A stretch of DNA of 33,145 nucleotides, taken from NCBI GenBank assembly GCA_910586705.1, contig CAJUJK010000038.1:1-33145 (forward strand). The letters are read 5' to 3'. The position numbers and the translations under genes were made by a program. The DNA comes from an uncultured Lachnospiraceae bacterium. GTDB lineage: Bacteria > Bacillota > Clostridia > Lachnospirales > Lachnospiraceae. Each line of letters opens with the position of its first letter. The first letter of the stretch is position 1. Positions 17,470 through 25,259 of this stretch are shown here, in pieces. A model generated the notes under the pieces. The model searched no databases, was not told where the DNA came from, and worked only from the letters and a program-made list of their open reading frames with translations.

Positions 17470-17501
17470 TTTTATGGGGGGATTTTTATGTAATTTTCAT
17501 G
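17470..17501. promoter_or_regulatory. Direct repeats upstream of rbsA promoter, candidate activator site
   Basis: TTTTATG occurs at 17470-17476 and again at 17484-17490, and TTTTCATG at 17494-17501. Relative to the predicted start these lie about 51 to 82 bases upstream, where an AraC-type activator usually binds. Binding by the adjacent YesN-type regulator is inferred from position only. Confidence 0.3.
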
Positions 17502-17583
17502 TTTTTGAAAAGAAAAAAGAATAAATTCTGAAATATTGCACAGAGAACCGATGTGTATAAAGCAGCCGGGCATCATGTTGCAC

Positions 17584-17603
17584 AAAACCGTGCGCGGACA
17601 CGG
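17584..17603 (-). terminator. Probable terminator after the metal exporter gene
   Basis: On the minus strand CCGTG, six-base loop, CACGG, then TTTT, about 55 bases after the stop at 17659. The stem is short, so support is moderate. The rest of 17395-17658 holds the rbsA promoter and A/T-rich sequence. Confidence 0.45.
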
Positions 17604-17658
17604 CGCATTTTGGCAGCCTGCCCACGCAGGACTTTCCTGACGGGCCAAGATACCGGGG

Positions 17659-18507
17659 TCAGAACCCCACCCCCAGCAACTCTATCAGCGCGCCGCCAGC
17701 CACGCCAAGCGCATACAGAAGCCCGAAGATCCGCAGGTTTTCCTTCTTATCCTCATTTACCCGGAGAAGCACCAGAAAGCCCACGCCGGAGCCCGACAAA
17801 AGACCCGCCATCAACGCGCCTGCGCCGAGCACACCGCCCAGATAGAGCTGGGTCAGTATGACGGAGGACGCGCAGTTGGGGATCATACCCACAAGAGCCG
17901 ACACAAACAGGCTGAGCGCAGGCTTATTTAACACCACCGCTGCCAGCGTGTCCTCGCCGACCAGCGCAATTCCAAAGTTCAAAATCAGGGAAACTACTAT
18001 TATATATAAGAATATTTTCCACGTGTGGCTGAAAGCCGACCGCCAGATGCCCCTCTCACAATGACAGTGCTGCCGCTCGCACAGATGCTCGATCTGCGGC
18101 TCTTCCTTCTTCCGGAACAGCACATCCACGAGAAATCCCGCCACAAGCGCAAAAAGCACTTTGGCCAGAAGAATCTTTCCGATCATGGAAATCCCCACAT
18201 TTTCGGAAACCATAATGGGCAGCATTTCATCGGAAGTAGACAAAAACACCGCCACCAGCGTTCCCATTGTAATGATTCTACCCGCATAGAGGTTTGCCGC
18301 CGCCGCGGAAAAGCCGCACTGTGGAAAGATACCCAGAATACCGCCGATCGCAGGCCCTGCTTTTCCCGATTTTTGGACAACCGCCTGCATCTTCCCGCCC
18401 GTCCAGTGCTCCAGACATTCCATGACAAGATAAGCCAGAAAAAGAAACGGCAGAATCCTGAGGCTGTCTATATACGTATCATGTATCACATCCAAAATGA
18501 TATCCAT
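17659..18507 (-). CDS. ArsP_2-like (10-TM) putative arsenic or heavy-metal efflux protein
   Basis: A 282-residue polytopic membrane protein with about eight to ten hydrophobic segments. Motifs recognised from the putative arsenic-efflux family (ArsP_2, formerly DUF2899) are GGILGIFPQCGFSAAAANLY near the front and VGMIPNCASSVILTQLY in the second half. The two PxC sites are candidate ion-path cysteines. Between the halves is a cytoplasmic His/Cys-rich stretch, EHLCERQHCHCERG, that could bind metal. The frame is open to 18612, but ATG 18507 has GGAGG five bases upstream and gives a sensible N-terminus. An ATG at 18519 is the alternative. It stands alone, divergent from the comFB-like gene, with no ArsR gene beside it. 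Substrate is unproven. Confidence 0.8.
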   Translation of the reverse strand: MDIILDVIHDTYIDSLRILPFLFLAYLVMECLEHWTGGKMQAVVQKSGKAGPAIGGILGIFPQCGFSAAAANLYAGRIITMGTLVAVFLSTSDEMLPIMVSENVGISMIGKILLAKVLFALVAGFLVDVLFRKKEEPQIEHLCERQHCHCERGIWRSAFSHTWKIFLYIIVVSLILNFGIALVGEDTLAAVVLNKPALSLFVSALVGMIPNCASSVILTQLYLGGVLGAGALMAGLLSGSGVGFLVLLRVNEDKKENLRIFGLLYALGVAGGALIELLGVGF

Positions 18508-18658
18508 ACTTTCCTCCATACTGTTTGTGCCCCGGTTCCGGGACACAGCGAAAGTTACCAATCTATGATACCATTCTTTGAAAAAAAAGCAAGCGGTGGT
18601 AATTTTGCACAAAAAGAGCCGATTCTTCTCTTTTCACCAAAATTCTGCGAAATAATGA

Positions 18659-18687
18659 TTGATTCCTTGGGAAAAATGTACTAATAT
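18659..18687 (+). promoter_or_regulatory. Promoter for comFB-like gene
   Basis: TTGATT (18659-18664), 17 bases, TAATAT (18682-18687), about 33 bases ahead of the ATG. Both boxes are 4/6 matches. Confidence 0.4.
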
Positions 18688-18720
18688 AGAATTGTGTAGC
18701 TTTTATGAGGGAGGTTCGGA

Positions 18721-18990
18721 ATGGAAGGCTTAAAAAATATCATGGAGGATGCCGTGGAATATCAGCTCAATAAGCTGCTGCCCACGATGCCCGAGGTTTG
18801 TTCCTGCGATAATTGCAAATTGGACATGATGTCTTATGCGTTGAACAGACTGTCACCCCAGTATGTCCGCACAGATACCGGCGCGCTTTTTCAGAAATTA
18901 AACAATTACCAGCCACAGGCTGAGGTGGAAATTCTCGCTACCGTGATGTCCGCGATTAACAAGATCGGTTCACATCCCCAGCATAATTGA
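18721..18990 (+). CDS. ComFB-family protein (late competence development family)
   Basis: An 89-residue protein beginning MEGLKNIMEDAVEYQLNKLL. The family mark is the cysteine cluster VCSCDNCKLDMMSYALNRL (C27, C29, C32 by count), followed by the conserved SPQYV, matching PF10719. ATG 18721 follows GGGAGG. It is a single-gene unit with its own promoter and terminator. The Bacillus namesake sits in the comF operon; no comFA or comFC is present here, so a competence role is not supported by context. ComFB-like proteins in cyanobacteria bind cyclic dinucleotides, which could be relevant but is not shown here. Confidence 0.88.
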   Translation: MEGLKNIMEDAVEYQLNKLLPTMPEVCSCDNCKLDMMSYALNRLSPQYVRTDTGALFQKLNNYQPQAEVEILATVMSAINKIGSHPQHN

Positions 18991-19010
18991 TTTTATTAGT
19001 TTATGACGCA

Positions 19011-19040
19011 AAACCGGATGCATGTGCACCCGGTTTTTTT
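19011..19040. terminator. Bidirectional terminator between comFB-like and anti-sigma genes
   Basis: Stem AAACCGG / CCGGTTT enclosing a TGCA/TGCA inner stem, followed by seven T on the plus strand and by TTTT on the minus strand. It serves the two convergent genes. Confidence 0.85.
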
Positions 19041-19054
19041 CATGCCATCTATTT

Positions 19055-20263
19055 TTAGTCCTCCACGATCTCAATCTCTACTTCTCTTTCTTCCCTTGTT
19101 TCATAATAATAAATATTTAGTTCCACCTCTTCCCGAAGCTGCTTCTCATAGTCCTCCTTCGTCGTCACTGAGAAATCGTCCGCTTCCCCGTTCCATCTGC
19201 ACGCCACCAGATACGACGCGCCATCCTCCCCGACAAACAGTACATCAACCAGCCTGCTCACCGTCTCATCCGTAACGTTCACCCTGTAATAACTCTTCAC
19301 TTCTTTATAGCTTCCCCGGATTTTCAGCTTTTCCTCCAAAAAGTCCCGCGCCTGCCTCTTGATATCAGCAATTTTTCCAGGTGCCTCTGAAACAGTGGGT
19401 CTGACCGCCTCGGCTTCCTGGATATCGTGGCTGTACGACAGGGAACGCAATGTGCCGTCCGACGCGTTTATATGGAAATAATAATATCGGTAATTTCCAT
19501 AATCGCTCCAGTTCACGCAGTATGTGTCTGCAACGATTACCGGTTCCACATCGGACTCATTATAATAATGATTTAACTCCATACCGCTCCCGTCAAGCCC
19601 GAACACCTGCTGCAAATATCCTGTCGCAGTCTCCACCGCCTGTTCTTCCGTGATGCCGCCGGACGCAACCACCTCTTTGACCTGTTCCCGCTCCGCCGCC
19701 TCTCTCTTGGCAAGTTCCTCGGCGCGCTGCTCCTGCAGGGCGTAATCCTGCTTTCTCTCAAAATCAATTTTCTGAAGGATCTCTTCGTCCGTCAGTTCCC
19801 TGTCCACCGGCAGGTAAAATACACCCGTGGTCGTAAGAAAACAAAACTCATGCTCTTTCGCCTCCCCCTCACTGTCCACCATTGTCAGCTCTCCTGTCGG
19901 AAAAAGACCGTTCATATACTGCGCATAGAGTTCTCCCCGGCGCGTCTTTTCCCCCTCCGTGTACTCCCTTGTGGAACTGTTTGCTTCGGCCTGCTGATTC
20001 TGTATCTGTTCCGCAATCTGTGCAACCTCCTCCTCAGGCAGGCTCTCCATCCGCTCCCGCACCAGAGAAGTTACCACCGCCCGCACAGGCACGCTTAGAA
20101 TCCCTACTGTCACAATGCAGACAGCCACGGCAGCAGCCATCCGCAGGATTCCCGTATATCTGTGCGCTTTTTTCTTCGCTCGTATTTCCAGAATCATCTG
20201 CTCCTGTTTCTGTTTGTCAAAATCTATCCCGTTCACCGCGTTCCTCAAATCTGTTATATTCAT
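19055..20263 (-). CDS. Putative membrane-anchored anti-sigma factor or ECF partner protein
   Basis: A 402-residue protein with a short N-terminal cytoplasmic part (1-38: LRNAVNGIDFDKQKQEQMILEI-type region), one membrane helix (about 40-62) and a large outer domain. The outer part has a charged helical stretch (about 65-190, Glu/Gln/Arg-rich, coiled-coil-like) and a mixed alpha/beta region (about 200-400) with ITEEQAVETATGYLQQVFG, similar to PepSY/YPEB-like repeat sequences. The N-terminus lacks a clear zinc anti-sigma HxxxCxxC motif. It starts 55 bases after the ECF sigma gene with AAGGAT upstream. By position it is the sigma factor's regulator. The function is inferred from context and topology. 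Confidence 0.7.
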   Translation of the reverse strand: MNITDLRNAVNGIDFDKQKQEQMILEIRAKKKAHRYTGILRMAAAVAVCIVTVGILSVPVRAVVTSLVRERMESLPEEEVAQIAEQIQNQQAEANSSTREYTEGEKTRRGELYAQYMNGLFPTGELTMVDSEGEAKEHEFCFLTTTGVFYLPVDRELTDEEILQKIDFERKQDYALQEQRAEELAKREAAEREQVKEVVASGGITEEQAVETATGYLQQVFGLDGSGMELNHYYNESDVEPVIVADTYCVNWSDYGNYRYYYFHINASDGTLRSLSYSHDIQEAEAVRPTVSEAPGKIADIKRQARDFLEEKLKIRGSYKEVKSYYRVNVTDETVSRLVDVLFVGEDGASYLVACRWNGEADDFSVTTKEDYEKQLREEVELNIYYYETREEREVEIEIVED

Positions 20264-20318
20264 ATGCTCTCATCCTTTCTCTGCACTTGCCTCTGTCTCT
20301 TTCCCACATCAGCGCACA

Positions 20319-20774
20319 TCACTCCTCCTCCAGCCGCAGGCGCAGTAGTTTCCGCCCTCTCTGCAGGCGCTTTTTCACCGCATTGACGGAAATCCCGAGT
20401 ATTTCCGACACTTCTGTCGTTTTGTATCCTTCTATATAATACAGGTACACCGCCTCCTTTACGGGGAGAGGCAGGCTGATCAGTTCCACAAGCACCTGAC
20501 TGTACTCCGGGTCTTCATAGCTTGCCGTGACCTCCTCAAGCGATACCTTCGGATGCCGCATCTGGAACCGGCGCATATCGCGGCAGCGGTTCTGCGCCAC
20601 TTTAATCAGCCATGCCTTCTCATGTTCCCGGTCCCGGAATTCCTTCCTGCGCTCCAGATATCTGCATATCGTATCCTGCACCGCGTCCTGCGCGTCCGCC
20701 TCGTTTCCCAGCATAACCACGCAGATTCTGTAGAGCATGGGACTATATGTTGTCACCACTTCCTCTGTTGTCAT
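20319..20774 (-). CDS. ECF-type RNA polymerase sigma factor
   Basis: A 151-residue sigma-70 family member. Region 2 spans about 8-70 with DAQDAVQDTICRYL and KAWLIKVAQNRCRDMRR. Region 4 spans about 95-148 with LPVKEAVYLYYIEGYKTTE, then helix-turn-helix VSEILGISVNAVKKRLQRGR. The short region between them and the lack of region 3 fit the ECF group. ATG 20774 follows AAAGG. Upstream a TATAAG (minus strand, 20821-20826) is visible but without a clean -35, so an autoregulated ECF promoter is possible. It is co-transcribed with the membrane partner gene. Confidence 0.93.
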   Translation of the reverse strand: MTTEEVVTTYSPMLYRICVVMLGNEADAQDAVQDTICRYLERRKEFRDREHEKAWLIKVAQNRCRDMRRFQMRHPKVSLEEVTASYEDPEYSQVLVELISLPLPVKEAVYLYYIEGYKTTEVSEILGISVNAVKKRLQRGRKLLRLRLEEE

Positions 20775-20940
20775 AAATTTTCACCTTTCCCAATCCATGG
20801 ATCGTTTTTTAAGTCCTCTACTTATAACACGCTGCAGTCTCCCAAAAGGTGCCACGGAGTAAATTCCTGCAAAATTATCTTCCGAGACCGGCTTCGCGGT
20901 CTCGCACTTTCTCAACGAAATCAGGCACGGACTGCACATA

Positions 20941-20973
20941 AAATAAAGGACAGAAAACTTTCGTCTTCTGCCC
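20941..20973 (-). terminator. Terminator after carD-family gene
   Basis: On the minus strand GGGCAGAAGAC, GAAA tetraloop, GTTTTCTGTCC (11 pairs with two G-U), then TTTATTTT. It lies 16 bases past the stop. A second dyad, CGAGACCG / CGGTCTCG near 20883-20904, lies downstream without a T run. Confidence 0.9.
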
Positions 20974-20988
20974 TTCTGCTTCTTATCT

Positions 20989-21504
20989 TTATACGGTAAC
21001 TTTCTGCTTGTCCACCGCCTTGGCTATATAGGACTCCACCTCGTCCTTCGGTATGGAGAGCGCCAGAGACATTTCACTGTAAAGCAGTTCTTCCGCCTTG
21101 TGCAGATACTGCTCATCGGAGGAAAGAACCTTCTTTCCTTCGTTAATTCGGCTCCTCTTCCGCTTATAAAGCGTCTTTATAATCTGCACCAGACTCCGGG
21201 AATCGTAAGTGCGGATCGCTTCCTTATAGGTCTGCTCCCTGCGCTTCTCCTCCTGAATCCACATGGTATCAATTTCCTCGATCTGCGCAATCAGTTTCTC
21301 CGCTTCTTCCCTGTTCATAATCCTGCGCATGACGATCTTTTCGTTGTCCACAGGCGTGTAAATCGTGCTGGCTTTCTCAAATACCGGCTCCAGCACATAA
21401 TACTTTTTCTTTAAATCCGACCGGTCAATCGGATTCCCGGTAATGTCAATAACGCGACAGACACCGTGTCCGCCACACATGATCAGTTCGCCCTTCTCAA
21501 ACAT
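20989..21504 (-). CDS. CarD/CdnL-family transcriptional regulator
   Basis: A 171-residue protein. The N-terminal Tudor-like CarD_CdnL_TRCF domain (about 1-60) has MFEKGELIMCGGHGVCRV, then KKYYVLEPVFEKASTIYTPV. The rest is helical (about 65-171) with NREEAEKLIAQIEEIDTMW and RKRSRINEGKKVLSSDEQY, as in CarD family proteins that bind RNA polymerase beta and stabilise open complexes. The frame extends 26 codons upstream, but ATG 21504 has GGAGGG close by and starts at the domain boundary. It is a monocistronic gene with its own promoter and terminator. Confidence 0.9.
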   Translation of the reverse strand: MFEKGELIMCGGHGVCRVIDITGNPIDRSDLKKKYYVLEPVFEKASTIYTPVDNEKIVMRRIMNREEAEKLIAQIEEIDTMWIQEEKRREQTYKEAIRTYDSRSLVQIIKTLYKRKRSRINEGKKVLSSDEQYLHKAEELLYSEMSLALSIPKDEVESYIAKAVDKQKVTV

Positions 21505-21602
21505 AGCACCCTCCAAATTTTCTGACCCTTGTCTGTTGACAGCTCCAATTGCGGCGGCTCGTCCATAATTACAATGCGCCAATCCGCAGTACCCCTACTC
21601 TC

Positions 21603-21631
21603 ATTGTAACACTTCAAAAACTTCCTCGTAA
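21603..21631 (-). promoter_or_regulatory. Promoter for carD-family gene
   Basis: On the minus strand TTACGA (21626-21631), 17 bases, TACAAT (21603-21608), giving a leader of about 90 bases. The -10 is good and the -35 weak. Nothing else was recognised in 21632-21799. Confidence 0.45.
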
Positions 21632-21799
21632 GTACATTTCGGAATGGAAAACCATTTTCGGCACATTTTATGACGTAAGCCGTCTCTTCTGTTGTGAAAA
21701 TTTGCTAATAAAAGATGTCTGAAAAAGCGATTCCTAAAAATACCCCTTACAAAATTATAGTTTCCTCTCACACAAACATTGATGATTCTGCGCCTTATA

Positions 21800-22402
21800 T
21801 TAACGCGTTTTAAAATTATCACAGATAAATCTCGTCTCTTCCATCGGGAAAATACGGATCATAATCCCCTTGAACATCTTCACCGCCTCAAAGCGGGAAA
21901 GGATAATCACCATCTGATCCCCGGGAAAAGGAAGAATATCTATGGAATCTACGTCCTCTTTCGCGTTTACCAAGGTTGCCTTTGGCGGATTGATATCCAC
22001 GGTTTTGTTAATCATCTCCGTAAGAGAGATCGCGGAAGAACCCATCATCTGATTCATAACCTCAGACACACAGGACAGGTGCATTTCATTGAGCTCGCCG
22101 GGAGCCGCAGTTCCCGGTCCGCCCATCATCAGATCCATGATTACCTTAACGTCGTTTTCCTTGAACATTAAAAGATTATTGCCATGAAAATCGTCCTTGT
22201 AGTCAATCTGAACCGTGACACTACCCATACCAAACGCCGACAGAATATTTTTAATATCCGCGCTGTTTACCACCTTCACTGAAGGCGGACTGACCTTGAT
22301 AACCTGTCTCGTCAATGTATTTAATGAGGTCGCGGAATGAGACATGCAAATATGCGCTGCCTCAGCCATTTTATCCTGATCTAATGGTGCCAGTTGTCCC
22401 AT
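21800..22402 (-). CDS. CheC-like / FliY N-terminal-like protein, orphan
   Basis: A 200-residue protein with the two-fold CheC/CheX/FliY layout. The phosphatase consensus is D/S-x3-E-x2-N-x22-P. The second half-site is intact: S110, E114, N117, P140. The first keeps D10, E14 and P40, but Asn is replaced by H17. CheC proteins remove phosphate from CheY; FliY adds a C-terminal FliN domain that is absent here. No che, fli or receptor gene is nearby. The start is ATG 22402, which has only a distant AAGGA; M12 (22369) is possible but would remove D10. A promoter lies about 60 bases upstream. It may act on a stand-alone receiver protein elsewhere; that is inference. Confidence 0.8.
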   Translation of the reverse strand: MGQLAPLDQDKMAEAAHICMSHSATSLNTLTRQVIKVSPPSVKVVNSADIKNILSAFGMGSVTVQIDYKDDFHGNNLLMFKENDVKVIMDLMMGGPGTAAPGELNEMHLSCVSEVMNQMMGSSAISLTEMINKTVDINPPKATLVNAKEDVDSIDILPFPGDQMVIILSRFEAVKMFKGIMIRIFPMEETRFICDNFKTR

Positions 22403-22462
22403 ACGTCTGCTACATCCTTCTCATAAATAGTCGCACTATCCTGATGCTAGTCGTTCTACTAT

Positions 22463-22492
22463 ACTATACCTCATTTTTATCCCTTAGTGCAA
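22463..22492 (-). promoter_or_regulatory. Promoter for CheC-like gene
   Basis: On the minus strand TTGCAC (22487-22492), 18 bases, TATAGT (22463-22468). The -10 is strong and the -35 partial. Confidence 0.5.
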
Positions 22493-22532
22493 CCTCTTAT
22501 TTAGAAAATGTAGGGAAAAATAATATCTATTT

Positions 22533-25172
22533 TTATTCCGCCTCCCTAAGTCTCTCCACCACGGACCGTTTTGCCACATAATAATAGGAAAATAAGGGAA
22601 TCACCGCTCCGATCGCGAGGAACACAGGCGCTACCACAAGGATCGGCATCACAGTCAGATGATAGCTGAAAAACCAGAACATCCCCTCCAGCACATCGCT
22701 GGCCAGCGGTCCCATGACAAGCGTCAAAATCAACGTAATCACCACGGAGCTTCCCGCGAACACCATGCCCTCCGTAATCAGCATCTGGTTGAGCTGTTTT
22801 CCTGTCATGCCGACGGACTGCAGCACCGCAAACTCCCGCTTTCTCGCCATAATGCCCGTGAGGATTGCGTTCAGGAAATTTAAGATGCCCACCATGCCGA
22901 CAATCAGCGCCGCGCCGCTGCCCACCATCACAAACATATTGCGGAAACCGTAAAACTCTTCCTCCTCACTCTTCCTGCTCTCATAGTCGTACATGGAGTC
23001 GTCCCCGCCCGCAAAGTCCTGCATCCACTGTTCCACCTGCGCCACCTTGTCGTCCTCGCAGTCAAAGGCGTAATAGAGAATATCCGATGTGCCGGAATCC
23101 CGTTTAAAAGTGTCCGCGCCCATCACGAACTCATCCGCCCCATAATAGCGGTAAGAAATCTTTCCCGGCACAGTCACCAGAGCCGCTACCTCATATGCCT
23201 TATCCTCATATATCTTGGCTCTCGTCCGATACGGCTTATTGCTTTCACTTAGGTCCTCGTCCTCCCCGTAAATCTCTCCGGTTTCCGGGTTAAAATACTC
23301 ATACTCCTTCACATAGCGGATGGTTATTTTGTCCCCCAGCTTCGCCCAGTGGGAATCCTCATGGAGATTGCCGTAGTCATCGTCACTGTAAACAGCAGCC
23401 ACATAATTGCCGCCCTCTTTTAACTTACTGAGGTCGCCTTCAATCACAGGAAGCTTATCCAGCACAAAGTCTTCCATCCCGTAAAGCTGCACCCGGTCGG
23501 CACGCATGTCGCCTACCTTTTCCAGCATCTCCACATAGCCGTCCACCTGCTCCGGGCTTCCATATTTTCCATTCTGCTTCCGTACCCACTCCTCTGAGAC
23601 AAACTCCTGCGCATCAAATGTTTTCTGATAAGTCCTGCCGCCTTTCACCCCGTCAAGCGCCTCAATCTGCGAAACAACTTCCTCCGGCAAAATTCCTGTC
23701 TTGTCAAAGGTAGACGCCTGAAAATAAGGCGCTTGTGCAATGATAAAATCTGCTACCACCCGGTTTAAGTATTTATCCATATCAAAGCCGTTTGCCAGAA
23801 TAAAAGTAATATTCAGAATCACCACCGCAAAGGACATGGAAATGACCGTAATCACGGTCTTACTCTTATTTCTGCCAAGGTTCGCCATCGCCATGCGCAG
23901 GATGGACGCACCCTTCTCCCCTTTCCTGCTCTTCTTTTTCGTTCCGGCTCCTTCCGTGTAGCGCATCGCCTCCACAGGGGAAATCTTCGCCGCCATCCTG
24001 CGGGGCTTCCGGCAGGAGAGCCAGACCGTCACCAGCGAAAAGACTGCTGCGCCCAGAAAGATGACGGGACTGACCGAATAAGTCAACTCTATACCATCCA
24101 GCCGGGACACCACAACGCCCGTCATAAATACGCCCACACCATAGCCCAGCGCCAGACCGATCGGAATCCCCAGCGCCGAAAGCAGAAACGCCTGCATGGA
24201 AATAATCCGCTTAATCTGCCGCCCCGTGGTACCGATGGTCTTTAACAGCCCGTAAAACCGCACGTCGTTTGACACCGATATCTGAAAAATATTGTAGATA
24301 ATCAGATAGCCCGTAAAAATAATCAGCAGCATCACCGCAGCCAGAGCAAGCACCGTAGAAATATCAAGGGAATCCTCAAACTGTGCCGACATATAACCCC
24401 AGTTGACACCAGTTCGGATATAGTTATCCCCTTGATCCAACCCTTCCGACTGATAGCCATGTCGCTCCAGAATGGTGTTCATATTTTCCTCTATGTTGGA
24501 GGCGTTTTTGAACATCACGTTCAAATTCCTAAAACTGGTCATGCCGTCCTCACCCTGCGTACCCAGCTTCTCAAAAATCTCCTGCGTCCGGCTTTCGGGA
24601 ATGAGTACATGATTTGCCACAGTTATTTCATCATAATCCCAATAACCGCACAGGGTAAAAGTTTCCGTTGTTTCCTCGCCGTCCACCAGAAACGTCATGG
24701 TGAACTCATTGCCGATGACAGGCTCCACCCCCAACAGGGAGAGGACTCTCAAATCCGTAGCCGCCTCGCCTGTGCCCTCTTTGGGGAACCGCCCTTCGAT
24801 TGGTTCCAAAAACATCCATTTTGCCGTGTTTTCGTCACAGTAACTGACCTCCACATGGCTTTTATGGAAAGGCTCCTTCTCCGGCATACCACAAAATATC
24901 CGATTTCCGTATTCTTTAATCAGCGGATCATCTTTTAATTCATCAAACTGTTCCTTTGTCAGATACTTAAACCCGCCATGGCTGTAACCGCCCGCCTGCC
25001 GGAAATTTGACTGCTCAAAGCCGTGCTTCATGGACATGCCCACCGTAAAAAGTACCGTAAACAGTATCGTAGTCAGCGCAATCGCCGCCACCGTGATCAT
25101 ATTTCTGATTTTCGCCGCCTTGAAACTGGCAATGCCGAGGCGGCGGATGATTTTTCGATTTGAAACGTTCAT
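22533..25172 (-). CDS. Large FtsX-type ABC transporter permease
   Basis: An 879-residue MacB/FtsX-family permease. A first membrane helix (about 23-46, ITVAAIALTTILFTVLFTVG) is followed by a large outer domain (to about 265). The first FtsX domain has three helices (about 275-400). A fifth helix near ILRMAMANLGRNKSKTVITVISM (about 420-460) precedes a second outer domain of about 290 residues. The second FtsX domain (about 755-870) contains MARKREFAVLQSVGMTGKQL. The frame extends 22 codons upstream, but ATG 25172 with GGAG is preferred. It is 87 bases downstream of its ATPase gene. With the nearby kinase and OmpR-type regulator it resembles peptide-resistance modules (BceAB/VEX type). Whether it exports, detoxifies or acts mechanically is not decided by sequence. 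Confidence 0.9.
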   Translation of the reverse strand: MNVSNRKIIRRLGIASFKAAKIRNMITVAAIALTTILFTVLFTVGMSMKHGFEQSNFRQAGGYSHGGFKYLTKEQFDELKDDPLIKEYGNRIFCGMPEKEPFHKSHVEVSYCDENTAKWMFLEPIEGRFPKEGTGEAATDLRVLSLLGVEPVIGNEFTMTFLVDGEETTETFTLCGYWDYDEITVANHVLIPESRTQEIFEKLGTQGEDGMTSFRNLNVMFKNASNIEENMNTILERHGYQSEGLDQGDNYIRTGVNWGYMSAQFEDSLDISTVLALAAVMLLIIFTGYLIIYNIFQISVSNDVRFYGLLKTIGTTGRQIKRIISMQAFLLSALGIPIGLALGYGVGVFMTGVVVSRLDGIELTYSVSPVIFLGAAVFSLVTVWLSCRKPRRMAAKISPVEAMRYTEGAGTKKKSRKGEKGASILRMAMANLGRNKSKTVITVISMSFAVVILNITFILANGFDMDKYLNRVVADFIIAQAPYFQASTFDKTGILPEEVVSQIEALDGVKGGRTYQKTFDAQEFVSEEWVRKQNGKYGSPEQVDGYVEMLEKVGDMRADRVQLYGMEDFVLDKLPVIEGDLSKLKEGGNYVAAVYSDDDYGNLHEDSHWAKLGDKITIRYVKEYEYFNPETGEIYGEDEDLSESNKPYRTRAKIYEDKAYEVAALVTVPGKISYRYYGADEFVMGADTFKRDSGTSDILYYAFDCEDDKVAQVEQWMQDFAGGDDSMYDYESRKSEEEEFYGFRNMFVMVGSGAALIVGMVGILNFLNAILTGIMARKREFAVLQSVGMTGKQLNQMLITEGMVFAGSSVVITLILTLVMGPLASDVLEGMFWFFSYHLTVMPILVVAPVFLAIGAVIPLFSYYYVAKRSVVERLREAE

Positions 25173-25259
25173 ATTTTTACTCTCCTCTCTGGTGCGAAAC
25201 ATAGAAATTCTTTGCGAAGCAGCCTCTGCTGCGAGCATTAAACTTTCTTTTCACACGCT

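Noticed and set aside
17395..17658. Riboswitch ahead of the sugar operon
   Set aside because: The predicted leader is only about 25 bases and no conserved aptamer pattern was seen.
20883..20904. Dyad CGAGACCG / CGGTCTCG as a terminator
   Set aside because: No T run on either side; a better terminator lies at 20941-20973.
21601..21822. Minus-strand frame of 73 residues between the carD-like and CheC-like genes
   Set aside because: Arg/Asn-rich, no ribosome site, overlaps the CheC-like stop, and contains the carD promoter.
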